From contig NC_017384.1 in assembly GCF_000223375.1 (NCBI RefSeq), positions 2,234,501 to 2,298,500 of the forward strand: a DNA stretch of 64,000 bases. The letters run 5' to 3'. Below, piece by piece: positions 8,972 through 18,907 of this stretch; the stretch's first letter is position 1; every line of letters starts with the position of its first letter. The notes under the pieces were generated by a model, which ran no database searches, was not told where the DNA came from, and saw only the letters and a list, made by a program, of their open reading frames with translations. Origin of the DNA: Ketogulonicigenium vulgare WSH-001. GTDB taxonomy: Bacteria > Pseudomonadota > Alphaproteobacteria > Rhodobacterales > Rhodobacteraceae. The position numbers and the translations under genes were made by a program.

Positions 8972-11245
8972 ATGAACCAGATACCTTCGCGCGAGGCGAT
9001 CCTGCAATGGATCGCCGATAATCCCACCCTCACGGCCAAACGCGACATCGCCAAGGCCTTCGGCATCAAGGGCGCTGCCCGTATCGACCTCAAGCGTGTA
9101 TTGCGCGAGCTTGAGGATGAGGGCCATTTGCAAAAGCGGTCGCGCAGCTATCGCGAGGCCGACAAGCTGCCCCCGATTTCCGTTGTCGAGGTCGAGGAAC
9201 AGGACGCCGACGGCGATATCTTTTTGCGCCCGTTGGAATGGAATGGCGCGGGCGATCCGCCGCGCATTTTGCTGGTCGCGCAGCCGGGCGATCCCGCCAT
9301 CGCTGCGGGCGAGCGGGTGCTGGCCAAGCTGACCGCCACGCACGGCGAAGATCACGATTACACTGCCCGCACCATCCGCCGCCTTGGCACCAATCCGCTG
9401 CGCATCCTTGGCGTTTACCGTCAGGACAGCGAGGGCGGTCGCATTATGCCGGTGGACAAAGCGGACCATCGGCAATGGGTTGTGGCTCAGGGCCTATCGG
9501 GCGGCGCGCTTGATGGCGAATTGGTCGAGGCCGAACAAGCCGGGCCCAAAGGGCGCCTTGGCCTGCCAAAGGCCCGTATCATCGCGCGTCTGGGCGATCC
9601 GACCGCGCCACGCGCCGTCAGCCTGATCGCCATTCGTCAACACGGCATCCCCGACCATTTCCCCGATGCGGCGGTGATGGAGGCGGACGCCGCCGAAGCT
9701 GTGACCAGCCTTGATGGCCGCACCGATCTGACGCATCTGGCCCTTGTCACCATCGACCCGCCGGACGCCCGCGACCGCGATGATGCCGTGCTGGCCGAGG
9801 CTGATCCCGACAACGCGGGCGGCTTTATCCTGTGGGTCGCGATTGCCGATGTGGCGCATTATGTGACGCCCGGTTCCGCCCTTGATCGCGAGGCGAAAAA
9901 GCGCGGCAACTCGACCTATTTCCCCGACCGCGTGGTGCCGATGCTGCCGGATCGCCTGTCGGGCGATATGTGCAGCCTGCATGCCAACGTGCCGCGCGCC
10001 TGTCTTGCCGTGCGGATGGTGATTGATGCCGAGGGCCACAAGACCGGCCATACGTTCTTTCGCGGCGTGATGAAATCGCGCGCCTCGCTGTCCTATGCCG
10101 AGGTGCAGGACGCGATCGACGGCACCCCGTCAGAGGCAACGGCCCCGCTGCTAGAGCCTGTGCTGCAACCGCTTTACGCCGCCTATGATGCGCTGCTGCG
10201 CGCCCGCGCCGCCCGTCAGCCGCTAGAGCTGGACTTGCCCGAACGCCAGATCATCCTGTCGGACGAGGGTAAGGTCACCTCGGTTGCGTTCAAAGAACGC
10301 CTTGATGCGCATAAGCTGATCGAGGAATTCATGGTGCTGGCCAACGTCGCCGCCGCCGAGGAATTGAACAAGAAAAAGACCCCGCTGCTGTTCCGCGTCC
10401 ACGAGGAACCCGCCCCCGAAAAGCTCGAGGCCCTGCGCGAAATGGCGCAGGCCTCGGGTCTGCAACTGGCTAAGGGTCAGGTGCTGCACACGCGCCATCT
10501 GAACCGCCTGCTGGCGCAAGCCGCAAATTCGGATCAGGCCGAGGTCATCAATATCGCCACGTTGCGCAGCATGACGCAGGCCTATTACAGCCCGCAGAAC
10601 TTTGGGCATTTCGGCCTCGCGCTGCGCAATTATGCGCATTTCACGTCGCCCATTCGTCGCTATAGCGACCTGATCGTCCACCGCGCGCTGATCTCGGCCA
10701 ATCATTTCGCGGGCTATAAGCGCGACGGGCTAACGCCTGCGGATATCGAGGAATTGCAGCAAACCGGCGAGCAGATCTCGGCGACCGAGCGTCGCTCGAT
10801 GGTGGCCGAACGCGACACGACCGACCGTTATCTGGCGGCATTTCTGTCCGAACGGATCGGGGCGGAGATGACGGGGCGCATCAGCGGCGTGATGAAATTC
10901 GGCCTGTTCATCCGGCTGGACGACACCGGTGCGGATGGTCTTGTGCCGATCCGCAGCCTCGGCAATGAATATTTCCATTATGACCGCGAAAGCCAGACGT
11001 TGATGGGCGGCCACAGCGGCATCGTGTTCGAGATGGGCCAGCGCGTCACCGTCCGTCTGGCCGAGGCAACGGCGGCAACCGGTGGCATCACGCTGGAATT
11101 GATCGAGCGCGACGGCCAGATCATGGCGCGCGGCCCACGCGGCGGCGGCGGCAAGAGCGGGCATCGGATGCCGGGCAAATCCCGCGCCAAACTGGCCAAG
11201 GTCGCGGCAAAGGAAAAACGCAAGGTGCTGCGCAAACGCAGTTAA
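8972..11245 (+). CDS. rnr: Ribonuclease R
   Basis: RNase R is a processive 3'-5' exoribonuclease that digests structured RNA and takes part in quality control of rRNA and tRNA. The 757-residue protein has an N-terminal winged-helix-like domain, cold-shock OB folds, the RNB catalytic domain with the Asp cluster in DPPDARDRDDAV (about 263-274), a C-terminal S1 domain (about 630-710) and a basic Lys/Arg tail. ATG 8972 gives the expected N-terminus. It lies 31 bases after rppH with only a hairpin between, so co-transcription with rppH is likely. Confidence 0.96.
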   Translation: MNQIPSREAILQWIADNPTLTAKRDIAKAFGIKGAARIDLKRVLRELEDEGHLQKRSRSYREADKLPPISVVEVEEQDADGDIFLRPLEWNGAGDPPRILLVAQPGDPAIAAGERVLAKLTATHGEDHDYTARTIRRLGTNPLRILGVYRQDSEGGRIMPVDKADHRQWVVAQGLSGGALDGELVEAEQAGPKGRLGLPKARIIARLGDPTAPRAVSLIAIRQHGIPDHFPDAAVMEADAAEAVTSLDGRTDLTHLALVTIDPPDARDRDDAVLAEADPDNAGGFILWVAIADVAHYVTPGSALDREAKKRGNSTYFPDRVVPMLPDRLSGDMCSLHANVPRACLAVRMVIDAEGHKTGHTFFRGVMKSRASLSYAEVQDAIDGTPSEATAPLLEPVLQPLYAAYDALLRARAARQPLELDLPERQIILSDEGKVTSVAFKERLDAHKLIEEFMVLANVAAAEELNKKKTPLLFRVHEEPAPEKLEALREMAQASGLQLAKGQVLHTRHLNRLLAQAANSDQAEVINIATLRSMTQAYYSPQNFGHFGLALRNYAHFTSPIRRYSDLIVHRALISANHFAGYKRDGLTPADIEELQQTGEQISATERRSMVAERDTTDRYLAAFLSERIGAEMTGRISGVMKFGLFIRLDDTGADGLVPIRSLGNEYFHYDRESQTLMGGHSGIVFEMGQRVTVRLAEATAATGGITLELIERDGQIMARGPRGGGGKSGHRMPGKSRAKLAKVAAKEKRKVLRKRS

Positions 11246-11259
11246 GGGGAGAGGAACGG

Positions 11260-12039
11260 ATGGATCTGGGGATCAAGGGCAAGCGCGCGCTGGTGGGGGC
11301 CAGTTCAAAAGGCTTGGGTCGTGGCTGTGCCGAGGCGCTGGCCGCGGCGGGCGTCGATCTGGTGCTGAACGGGCGCGGGATTGAGGCTTTGGAAGAAACG
11401 GCAGCGGCGATCCGCGCGCTTTATGATGTTCAGGTCACCACCGTCGCCGCCGATATCACCACCGAGGACGGCCGCGCCCGCGTGCTGTCTGCTGCGGGCC
11501 AAGTCGATATTCTGGTCACCAATGCCGGCGGCCCGCCGCCCGGCAATTGGTCGGATTGGTCCCGCGCGGATTTCATCAAGGCCTTTGACGGCAATATGCT
11601 GACCCCGATCGCGCTGATGCAGGCAATGCTGCCCGGCATGATCACCAAGGGTTGGGGGCGCGTGGTGAATATCACTTCCGCCGCCGTGCGCGCCCCGATT
11701 GCCGAGCTTGGCCTGTCAAATACCGCCCGCGCCGGTCTGACCGGCTTTGTCGCGGGCACCTCGCGTCAGGTCGCGCGTTACGGCATTGCGATCAACAATC
11801 TGCTGCCCGGCATCCACGCCACCGACCGCGCCACCAGCCTTGATAAAGGTGTCGCCGCCGCGCAGGGCATCACATTGGACGAAGCCAGCACCCGCCGGCA
11901 GAATTCGATCCCCGCGGGCCGCTATGGCACAGCGGGCGAATTCGGCGCGACGTGTGCTTTCCTTTGTTCGCAGCACGCGGGCTTTATCATCGGGCAGAAT
12001 ATCATGCTCGATGGTGGCTCGGCGAATATCACCATCTAA
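11260..12039 (+). CDS. SDR-family oxidoreductase lacking the YxxxK tyrosine
   Basis: A 259-residue Rossmann-fold protein of the short-chain dehydrogenase family. The cofactor motif GASSKGLGRG (13-22), NAGG (88-91) and the active-site serine in VVNITSAAV (Ser140) are present. Where classical SDRs have YxxxK, this protein reads SNTARAGLTGF (about 153-163), with neither Tyr nor Lys. A known divergent SDR subgroup shares this feature. The substrate is unknown and enzymatic activity is uncertain. GGGGAGAGG precedes the ATG, 15 bases after rnr. Confidence 0.85.
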   Translation: MDLGIKGKRALVGASSKGLGRGCAEALAAAGVDLVLNGRGIEALEETAAAIRALYDVQVTTVAADITTEDGRARVLSAAGQVDILVTNAGGPPPGNWSDWSRADFIKAFDGNMLTPIALMQAMLPGMITKGWGRVVNITSAAVRAPIAELGLSNTARAGLTGFVAGTSRQVARYGIAINNLLPGIHATDRATSLDKGVAAAQGITLDEASTRRQNSIPAGRYGTAGEFGATCAFLCSQHAGFIIGQNIMLDGGSANITI

Positions 12040-12151
12040 TCCGTCCGTTCGGTCTGACGGGTAGGCAATTGGCCATGGCTGCGTTACACTGCCGATTATA
12101 AGGGCGAATGCCCGTTTTCAGGCCCCTCTAACCCAGGTGAAGTGAGCAGTC

Positions 12152-13411
12152 ATGGCCCATCTTTTTCGCAGCGCAATGCTTTGCGCGACCGCCCTTACGC
12201 TGACCGGTTGCGGCTGGGGCAATGTCAGCGCCAACCGTTGGGCGAATGCTGAACAACCTGCCGCCAGCCAACAGGGAACATCCACCATGCGCGGTGCGAC
12301 GAATGCAGGTTATTTGAACTGGCAGGCCAGCTTCCGCCCCCGCGCGCTGGCCGCAGGCATCAGCGCCCGCACCTTTGATGCGGCGTTCCGCAATGCCACC
12401 TATCTGCCGAATGTGGTCGAGAATGATCGCAATCAGGCCGAATTCACCCGCGCATTGGGGGCCTATCTGTCGACCGCCGCATCTGACGCGCGGGTCGAAA
12501 ATGGCCGTGCCATGCTGGCGCAACATGCAAACCTGCTATCGCAGATCGAGCAGCGCTATGGCGTCGACCGCCATATTGTGGTGGCCGTCTGGGGCATGGA
12601 ATCGAATTACGGCGCGCGGCGCGGTGATGTGCCGATCATTTCGGCCCTCTCGACGCTGGCCTATGACGGGCGGCGTGCCAGTTTCTTTGAAAACCAACTG
12701 ATCGCCGCGCTGCGGATCATTCAGGCGAATGACACCGATGCCGAACATATGCTGGGCAGTTGGGCGGGCGCGATGGGGCATACCCAATTCATGCCGACCT
12801 CGTTTTTGGAATATGCCGTGGATTTTCGCGGCGACGGACGGCGCGATATCTGGTCGGACGACCCGACCGACGGCCTTGCCTCGACCGCAGCCTATCTGTC
12901 GCGCCATGGTTGGGTCTCGGGCCAGCCGTGGGGGGTTGAGGTGCGTCTACCCAGCGGCTTCAACTATGCATTGACCGGCAAGGGCGCGAACCGTCCCGTT
13001 TCGGAATGGGCGGCGATGGGCGTGCGCGCGGCAAATGGCAACTTGCCCGGCGGCGAGGCCTCGATCCTGCTGCCGACCGGCGCGAATGGCCCGGCGATCA
13101 TGATTTTCCGCAATTTCACGGTGATCTCGCGCTATAACGCGTCGGATTCCTATGTGATTGGCGTCGGCCATTTGGCAGACCGCCTGCGCGGCGGCCCGCG
13201 ATTCTCGGCCAGCTTCCCCGATGAGGCACCCCTGAACCGCGCCGAGCGCACCCAGTTGCAAGAACGCCTGACCCGCGCGGGCTATAACACCGGCGGAGCA
13301 GACGGGATTTTGGGCAGCAACAGCCTGAACGCCATCCGCGCCTATCAGCGCGCGAACGGGCTGACGGCGGATGGCTACCCCTCGCGCAGCCTGCTCGAGC
13401 GGCTGCGCTAA
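12152..13411 (+). CDS. mltB: MltB-type lytic murein transglycosylase lipoprotein
   Basis: This enzyme cleaves the glycan strand of peptidoglycan and forms 1,6-anhydromuramic ends. The signal peptide ends in the lipobox LTGC (Cys20), so the protein is probably lipid-anchored. Residues about 60-340 are the SLT-like MltB domain, with the catalytic Glu near 150 in VWGMESNYGARRG, followed by AWAGAMGHTQFMPTSF-like sequence typical of MltB. Residues about 355-417 form a peptidoglycan-binding domain (GYNTGGADGILGSNSLNAI). It stands alone between the SDR and the convergent dapE. Confidence 0.94.
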   Translation: MAHLFRSAMLCATALTLTGCGWGNVSANRWANAEQPAASQQGTSTMRGATNAGYLNWQASFRPRALAAGISARTFDAAFRNATYLPNVVENDRNQAEFTRALGAYLSTAASDARVENGRAMLAQHANLLSQIEQRYGVDRHIVVAVWGMESNYGARRGDVPIISALSTLAYDGRRASFFENQLIAALRIIQANDTDAEHMLGSWAGAMGHTQFMPTSFLEYAVDFRGDGRRDIWSDDPTDGLASTAAYLSRHGWVSGQPWGVEVRLPSGFNYALTGKGANRPVSEWAAMGVRAANGNLPGGEASILLPTGANGPAIMIFRNFTVISRYNASDSYVIGVGHLADRLRGGPRFSASFPDEAPLNRAERTQLQERLTRAGYNTGGADGILGSNSLNAIRAYQRANGLTADGYPSRSLLERLR

Positions 13412-13416
13412 CAGGG

Positions 13417-14559
13417 TCAGGCGAAATAATCGGCCAGCACGCGGGTATAAATTGCTTGCAGCTGGCCGATCTGAACGATCTCGACCCGTTCATCGACGCC
13501 GTGCATCCGCTTGCCGACAAGGCCGAATTCCACGACGGGGCAATGCGATTTCACGAAACGCGCATCCGATGTGCCGCCGCTGGTCGACAGCACCGGTGAC
13601 AGTCCGGTTTCCGCCTTGACCGCCGCCGCCACCAGATCCGACAGCGCGCCGGGCGGGGTCAGGAACGCTTCGCCCGAGATGCGGCTGCGCAGAGCCACTT
13701 GCACACCGAATTCGGCGGCGACTTTATCCGCCTCGGCCTGCATCCAATCGACAAGGCTCGCGCCGGTGTGGATGTCGTTGAACCGCACATTGATCGTGGC
13801 GCGCGTCTGGCCCGGGATCACATTCGTTGCGCCGTTGCCGGTATCAATCGTCACAACCTGCAGCGAGGACGAGTCGAAGTGATCGGTGCCCTCGTCCAGC
13901 ACGCGCGACGACAACCTATCCATCAGCCGCGCCATCGCGGGCATCGGGTTCAGCGCGCGCTGCGGATAGGCCGCATGGCCCTGTTGACCCGTCACCGTGA
14001 ACCATACCGTGGCCGAGCCGCGACGGCCGATTTTCATCATATCGCCCAAAACTTCGGGGCTGGTCGGCTCGCCCACGATGCAGACGGACATCGCCTCGCC
14101 ATTCTCGGCCATCCAATCCAGCAAGGCGCGGGTGCCATCCTCGCCGACGTCTTCCTCGTCGCCGGTAATGGTCAGCACAATCGCGCCATCAGGCGGGGTA
14201 TTGCGCGTGAAATCAATCGCCGCGCCGACAAAGGCCGCGACGCCCGATTTCATATCCACCGCGCCGCGCCCATACATATAGCCGTCGACAATTTCCGCCC
14301 CGAACGGATCAAACGTCCACTGGCTGGCATCGCCCACCGGCACCACGTCGATATGGCCGTTAAAGCCGAAGCTGCGGTTCGCGCCCTTGCGGCCCCAGCG
14401 GGCAAACAGGTTGCTGATGCCGCCGCGATCGACGCGGGTGCATGCGAAACCGGCATCTGTCAGCGCGCGTTCCAGCAGAACCAACGCCCCCCCCTCATGC
14501 GGGGTGACCGAGGGACATTTGATCAGATCGGCGGTCAGTTTGACGGCATCGAAACTCAT
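13417..14559 (-). CDS. dapE: Succinyl-diaminopimelate desuccinylase
   Basis: DapE hydrolyses N-succinyl-LL-2,6-diaminopimelate to diaminopimelate in lysine and peptidoglycan synthesis. The 380-residue M20-family protein has the di-zinc ligands in NGHIDVVP (His69, Asp71), DMKSG (Asp102) and the [12 protein letters not shown] segment (about 130-142) with the catalytic Glu. Its ATG overlaps the stop of the upstream small gene (ATGA). The upstream enzyme dapD lies about 770 bases away on the same strand, with two small genes between. Confidence 0.97.
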   Translation of the reverse strand: MSFDAVKLTADLIKCPSVTPHEGGALVLLERALTDAGFACTRVDRGGISNLFARWGRKGANRSFGFNGHIDVVPVGDASQWTFDPFGAEIVDGYMYGRGAVDMKSGVAAFVGAAIDFTRNTPPDGAIVLTITGDEEDVGEDGTRALLDWMAENGEAMSVCIVGEPTSPEVLGDMMKIGRRGSATVWFTVTGQQGHAAYPQRALNPMPAMARLMDRLSSRVLDEGTDHFDSSSLQVVTIDTGNGATNVIPGQTRATINVRFNDIHTGASLVDWMQAEADKVAAEFGVQVALRSRISGEAFLTPPGALSDLVAAAVKAETGLSPVLSTSGGTSDARFVKSHCPVVEFGLVGKRMHGVDERVEIVQIGQLQAIYTRVLADYFA

Positions 14560-14903
14560 GCGTTGTCACCGGTAAAGGGCGTGACTTGCGCGACGACGAC
14601 GCTGTTTTCAGCCAAAGCGCGCTCCATCAACTCGTGTTCTTCGTCCGAGACCTCGGGGCCATCGCGCAGGCGATCTTCCAGCGTGCCATAGCCCGTGACA
14701 TCCAAGGGGGCCATATCGGCCTGCTTTAGAATGGCGACGGTCTCGCGCACCGCCTCGGCCTCGTCGACGCCGCTGGCATAGCACAGCAGCGCGGCGCCCG
14801 TGGCGTTGTCCGGCAGCCCGTCACCATCATGGCGTCCAACTTCGACCACCAGCGTATAGACTTGCTGCGGACGTTTGGTTTTCTCGGGTCTCTCTTCGGA
14901 CAT
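14556..14903 (-). CDS. Conserved hypothetical protein between dapD and dapE
   Basis: A 115-residue soluble acidic protein, [20 protein letters not shown] at its start, with an alternating alpha/beta pattern and a central [20 protein letters not shown] segment. I do not recognise a named domain. AAGGAG six bases before the ATG at 14903 supports this start over upstream in-frame codons. The stop overlaps the dapE start by four bases, which implies translational coupling and perhaps a role tied to diaminopimelate synthesis, although that is only context. Confidence 0.75.
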   Translation of the reverse strand: MSEERPEKTKRPQQVYTLVVEVGRHDGDGLPDNATGAALLCYASGVDEAEAVRETVAILKQADMAPLDVTGYGTLEDRLRDGPEVSDEEHELMERALAENSVVVAQVTPFTGDNA

Positions 14904-15017
14904 CTCGGGCTCCTTCGGCTGTGCGGCTTTGCTGTCTGCCTGCGCGTCCATTGTCAACATGCGAAAAGGGCGAGGCCTTGCGGCCCCGCCCCCCATTTGT
15001 TTCCCGTGTAACGGCCG

Positions 15018-15263
15018 TTACCGTTTTACGGCGCGCCCGATGGCGATCAAGATACAGGCACCGATCAGGCCCACGATCAGCTGCGGAATCCACGCATCTG
15101 CTGCATAAATGCCAAGCGCGGCCAGCACGATATTGAGCAGAACCGCACCGACGATCCCGAGGATGATATTGAGGATAAGCCCCGTATCAGCCTTCATGAT
15201 CATGCTGGCAAACCATCCTGCAAGACCACCGATGATGATATTTCCAAGAATTCCCAGTCCCAT
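15018..15263 (-). CDS. GlsB/YeaQ/YmgE-type small membrane protein
   Basis: An 81-residue, Gly- and Ile-rich protein with three transmembrane helices (about 4-22, 28-52 and 58-76). The pattern GLAGWFASMIM followed by LNIILGIVGAVLLNIV matches the transglycosylase-associated (PF04226) family of stress-induced small membrane proteins. The ATG at 15263 is the only start that gives the conserved N-terminus MGLGILGNIIIGGLAG. It sits between dapD and the dapE-coupled gene; function is unknown in most species. Confidence 0.85.
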   Translation of the reverse strand: MGLGILGNIIIGGLAGWFASMIMKADTGLILNIILGIVGAVLLNIVLAALGIYAADAWIPQLIVGLIGACILIAIGRAVKR

Positions 15264-15325
15264 GTCTCGCTCCAAAATATTGAGGGCATTGAACCTACAA
15301 CGCGCCAGCACGGGATTGGTTCCAC

Positions 15326-16153
15326 TTAATCGCGCAGCAGCTCGTTGATGCCGGTCGAGGAGCGGGTCTTGGCGTCGACTTGCTTGACGATCACCGCGCA
15401 ATAGAGGTTCACGCCGTTCTTCGACGGCATCGAGCCCGAGACGACCACCGAATAGGGCGGCACTTCGCCATAGGTAACCTCGCCGGTGTCGCGGTTCACG
15501 ATCTTGGTCGATTTGCCGATGAACACGCCCATCGAAATGACCGAGCCTTCGCGCACGATCACGCCTTCGACGATTTCCGAACGCGCACCGATAAAGCAGT
15601 TGTCTTCGATGATGGTGGGGCCAGCCTGCATTGGCTCTAGCACGCCGCCGATACCGACGCCGCCCGACAGGTGGACGTTCTTGCCGATCTGCGCGCAAGA
15701 GCCGACGGTGACCCAGGTGTCAACCATCGTGCCCTCATCAACATAGGCACCAAGGTTCACAAAGCTGGGCATCAGCACCGCGCCCGGCGCCACATAGGCC
15801 GAGCGGCGCACAACGCAGTTCGGCACCGCGCGGAAACCGGCTTCGCGCCAATCCGCTTCGCCCCAGCCTTTGAACTTGCTGTCGACTTTATCCCACCACG
15901 TGCCGCCTTGCGGGCCGCCGTCGTGGATTTCCATGTCTTTAATGCGGAAACCCAGCAACACGGCCTTTTTGGCCCACTGGTTCACATGCCAATCGCCGTT
16001 GGCCTGACGTTCAGCCACGCGCAACTTGCCCTTATCCAGCGCTTCCAACGTTGCCTCAATGGCATCAACGGCCTCGCCACGGCTGGCGGGGGTCAGGGCT
16101 GCGCGGTCTTCCCACGCAGCCTCGATGGCGGCTTCAAGGGCGGCATTCGACAT
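15326..16153 (-). CDS. dapD: Tetrahydrodipicolinate N-succinyltransferase
   Basis: DapD transfers succinyl from succinyl-CoA to tetrahydrodipicolinate, the committing step of the succinylase route to diaminopimelate. The 275-residue protein has the helical N-terminal domain and then the left-handed beta-helix of hexapeptide repeats (about 105-230; for example [20 protein letters not shown]). Length and the segment [20 protein letters not shown] are standard for the family. GGAGAG upstream supports the ATG at 16153. Confidence 0.97.
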   Translation of the reverse strand: MSNAALEAAIEAAWEDRAALTPASRGEAVDAIEATLEALDKGKLRVAERQANGDWHVNQWAKKAVLLGFRIKDMEIHDGGPQGGTWWDKVDSKFKGWGEADWREAGFRAVPNCVVRRSAYVAPGAVLMPSFVNLGAYVDEGTMVDTWVTVGSCAQIGKNVHLSGGVGIGGVLEPMQAGPTIIEDNCFIGARSEIVEGVIVREGSVISMGVFIGKSTKIVNRDTGEVTYGEVPPYSVVVSGSMPSKNGVNLYCAVIVKQVDAKTRSSTGINELLRD

Positions 16154-16214
16154 GGTTCTCTCCTATTCGTGTCAGCAAGGCTGATAACGCGACGAGAGAG
16201 GGCTGGCAATCGGA

Positions 16215-17009
16215 CTAGTTGACGTTCGCGCTTTGGCGTTGTGCGGGTTGTTGGCCATTGCGCGGAAACAAGGCAGCCCATTCGATCGACAGGCGCTGCG
16301 CCTCGCTTTGGCGCGGATCATCGGGCGCAAGTTCGGCCGGGGTGCGGCCGTCCAGCTCGTTCGCAAGCTCGCGCACGCGCTGTTCCAGCGCGATGCGGCG
16401 GGCGGTCTGGGCGGGCTCGCTCAGCGGCGGAATGATAAAACCGGGGCGGCTGTTCAGCAGGTTCGGGTGCTGCGCCTGCACGGCGGCAAGGCCCTCGCCT
16501 TCCTCGGTCACGGTGGCGATAAAGCCGACCTGCGCGGGCAGTACGACATAGGCCGACAGATTGCGGGCGCTGGCGGACAGATGCACAACGGCGAAATCCG
16601 TGCCCATCAGCATACGCCAGTCACAGGCACCGTTCAGCGCGGCGAATTCCTTCAGCGGCAGCGCGCGGCGGCTTGAGCCGAACAGGCGATAGATCGCATC
16701 TTGCACCTCGCGCATGTCGCGCGCGCCAATCGCCTCGACAAAACGTTCGGACATTTTGCGCGAGGGACCTTCGGCGATTTCGACAGGGGTCACGCCGGGT
16801 TTGGGGATGAAAAAGCTAACGCCATTGGGCAGCAGCGCCTCGGATTGCGGCGATGCGGGGCCAACGATCTTGCCGCCCTCGGCGCGGGTATGGGTGTACA
16901 CCTCGCGCAGGGTGCCGGGACGGATCGAGGGTTGCTGCACAATCGCGGTCCGCAATGCGCGCGGCACGGCCAGAACGTCAAATTCGACGGCGTTCAGCTT
17001 GATCTTCAT
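16215..17009 (-). CDS. Uncharacterised protein downstream of rlmN
   Basis: A 264-residue soluble protein without signal peptide or membrane helix. I do not recognise a family. Residues 1-190 look alpha/beta, with FIPKPGVTPVEIAEGPSR and HLSASARNLSAYVVLPAQ as the most distinctive stretches. Residues about 205-264 are helical and polar and end in a Gln/Asn-rich tail. AAGGAC seven bases before the ATG supports the start. It follows rlmN by 23 bases on the same strand, so the two are probably one transcript. Codon use resembles its neighbours. Confidence 0.7.
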   Translation of the reverse strand: MKIKLNAVEFDVLAVPRALRTAIVQQPSIRPGTLREVYTHTRAEGGKIVGPASPQSEALLPNGVSFFIPKPGVTPVEIAEGPSRKMSERFVEAIGARDMREVQDAIYRLFGSSRRALPLKEFAALNGACDWRMLMGTDFAVVHLSASARNLSAYVVLPAQVGFIATVTEEGEGLAAVQAQHPNLLNSRPGFIIPPLSEPAQTARRIALEQRVRELANELDGRTPAELAPDDPRQSEAQRLSIEWAALFPRNGQQPAQRQSANVN

Positions 17010-17032
17010 CGGAATGTCCTTGTGGGAAAGCC

Positions 17033-18262
17033 TTAGGCGCCGGTTGCGACTTCGGCAGCGATCTGGGCGCGCGATTTGCGGGCACGCTCGGTTGCGGATT
17101 TCAACTGGCCACAGGCGGCCATGATATCTTCGCCGCGCGGACGACGCACGGGGCTGGCATAGCCTGCACGGTTGACGATATCACCAAAGGCCTCGATCCG
17201 CGCCTTGGTCGAGCGCTGATACGGCGAGCCCGGCCATTCGTTGAACGGGATCAGGTTGATCTTGGCAGGGATGCCGCGGATCAGCTCGACCAGACGGCGG
17301 GCATCGTCGTCGCTGTCATTGACGCCGCGCAGCATCACATATTCAAAGGTGATCCGTTCAGAATTCGAAAGCGCGGGATATTCACGCAGCGCGGTCAGCA
17401 GCGCCTCGATATTCCATTTGCGGTTCACCGGCACCAGCACGTTGCGCACGTCGTCAGTGGTGGCGTGGAAACTGACGGCCAGTTGGCAGCCGATTTCGAC
17501 CGCGGTGCGCGCGATTTCCGGCACGATCCCCGAGGTCGACAGCGTGATACGGCGGCGCGACAACTGAATCCCCTCGGGGTCCATGCAGATCTTCATCGCA
17601 TCGCGCACGTTTTCGAAATTATACAGCGGCTCGCCCATGCCCATCAGCACGATATTCGACAGACGGCGGGGGCCAAGCTCGCTGACATCCTGCCCCGGAT
17701 GCGGCCATTCGCCCAGATCGTCCCGCGCGACCATGACCTGGCCGACAATCTCGGCGGTGGTCAGGTTGCGCACCAGCTTTTGCGTGCCGGTATGGCAAAA
17801 GGAACAGGTCAGCGTGCAGCCGACTTGGCTGGACACGCACAGCGTGCCGCGATCGGTCTCGGGGATATAAACGACCTCGACCTCGTGGCCGCCGGCGATG
17901 CGCACCAGATATTTGCGGGTGCCATCTTCGGACACTTGGCGCGTCACAACTTCGGGCACGGCCAGCACATAGGTTTCGGCCAATTTGGCGCGCAGGTCTT
18001 TGGCCAGATTCGTCATCAGCGCGAAATCACGCACGCCCCAGACATAGATCCACTGCCACAGCTGACCCATGCGCATCTTGGCCTGCTTTTCCGGCACGCC
18101 GATGTCGATCATCGCCTGACGCATCTGGTCACGCGTCATGCCGACAAGATTCGCAGGCCCATCGGGCAGCTTGCGCGGGATGGTCAGCATATCTTGCGTC
18201 ACCGGCGCCTTTGCAGGGTCGGGCTGGGGGACAGGCTGGAAGCTGGTGGCCGTGGCGGTCAT
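17033..18262 (-). CDS. rlmN: Dual-specificity 23S rRNA A2503 / tRNA A37 methyltransferase
   Basis: RlmN is a radical-SAM enzyme that methylates C2 of A2503 in 23S rRNA and A37 in certain tRNAs. The 409-residue protein has the CxxxCxxC cluster in [11 protein letters not shown] (Cys149, 153, 156), the SAM-site GMGEPL, and the methyl-carrying C-terminal cysteine in MAACGQL (about Cys384). I use the ATG at 18262; a TTG seven codons upstream is open but has no support. The first 25 or so residues are a Pro-rich extension. Confidence 0.96.
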   Translation of the reverse strand: MTATATSFQPVPQPDPAKAPVTQDMLTIPRKLPDGPANLVGMTRDQMRQAMIDIGVPEKQAKMRMGQLWQWIYVWGVRDFALMTNLAKDLRAKLAETYVLAVPEVVTRQVSEDGTRKYLVRIAGGHEVEVVYIPETDRGTLCVSSQVGCTLTCSFCHTGTQKLVRNLTTAEIVGQVMVARDDLGEWPHPGQDVSELGPRRLSNIVLMGMGEPLYNFENVRDAMKICMDPEGIQLSRRRITLSTSGIVPEIARTAVEIGCQLAVSFHATTDDVRNVLVPVNRKWNIEALLTALREYPALSNSERITFEYVMLRGVNDSDDDARRLVELIRGIPAKINLIPFNEWPGSPYQRSTKARIEAFGDIVNRAGYASPVRRPRGEDIMAACGQLKSATERARKSRAQIAAEVATGA

Positions 18263-18364
18263 GGCGTCACTCGCAATAAACAACAGACGCGCGTCTTAGC
18301 GTAAAACCCAAATGGGTTCTACGCCAAATTACGCGGCGAAAATCACGTTTTCACGCCAGCCGGG

Positions 18365-18907
18365 TTAGCCGCAGCGGCGCTGTGCGTCGTCGATGGCCGC
18401 CGTCACACCCGACAGCGAGAAGTTATCCGTGGTGCGGTTACCGCGCCCCGAGACCCCCTCGACCACCGCGCGCGAGCCGCGACGCATCGCAGCAACCACA
18501 CGGGCATCTTCCTCGGACGAGGACAGCCATGCCCATTCGCCTTCGGTGAACATGTTATAGGCGGTGCCGTCGACCGTCAGCGTCACGGTCGAGCCTTCGC
18601 GGAACGGATAGCCGCCGGTAAAGGCAACCTGACCGCTGACGCTGTCGCCGGGGCGATAGAAGACGAACAAAAAGATCGACCCGCGCGAAACCTGGGTCGC
18701 CGCGCCGCTGGCGTTTACGGCACTCCAGTCCTGCGGCACCGACAGCGCCAGGCATTCGCGGGGCGACTGCTCTTCGTAGACGTTCCAGTTCGTAAAGGCG
18801 GCAACGCGGTTCGAGGTCGTCTGCTGCGCAAAAGCGGGAGAGATCCCCGCCAACACAGCCAACCCCGTCGCCAGCGCACGCACGCCACGCATCCGTCGTG
18901 AAATCAT
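18365..18907 (-). CDS. Invasion-associated locus B (IalB) family protein
   Basis: A 180-residue secreted protein: signal peptide 1-27 ending SPAFA, then a beta-rich domain with WNVYEEQSPRECLALS near the start and DNFSLSGVTAAIDDAQRRCG at the end. This pattern, with two Cys residues, fits the IalB family (PF06776), which is widespread in free-living alphaproteobacteria despite its name. GGAGG seven bases before the ATG at 18907 fixes the start. No close functional partner is visible; rlmN lies downstream on the same strand. Confidence 0.75.
   Translation of the reverse strand: MISRRMRGVRALATGLAVLAGISPAFAQQTTSNRVAAFTNWNVYEEQSPRECLALSVPQDWSAVNASGAATQVSRGSIFLFVFYRPGDSVSGQVAFTGGYPFREGSTVTLTVDGTAYNMFTEGEWAWLSSSEEDARVVAAMRRGSRAVVEGVSGRGNRTTDNFSLSGVTAAIDDAQRRCG

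Noticed and set aside
12102..12118. GGGC-GAAT-GCCC followed by GTTTT as terminator of the SDR gene
   Set aside because: A four-pair stem is too short to support with confidence.
18263..18283. TTG start extending RlmN by seven residues
   Set aside because: No supporting ribosome site, and the ATG at 18262 gives a normal protein.
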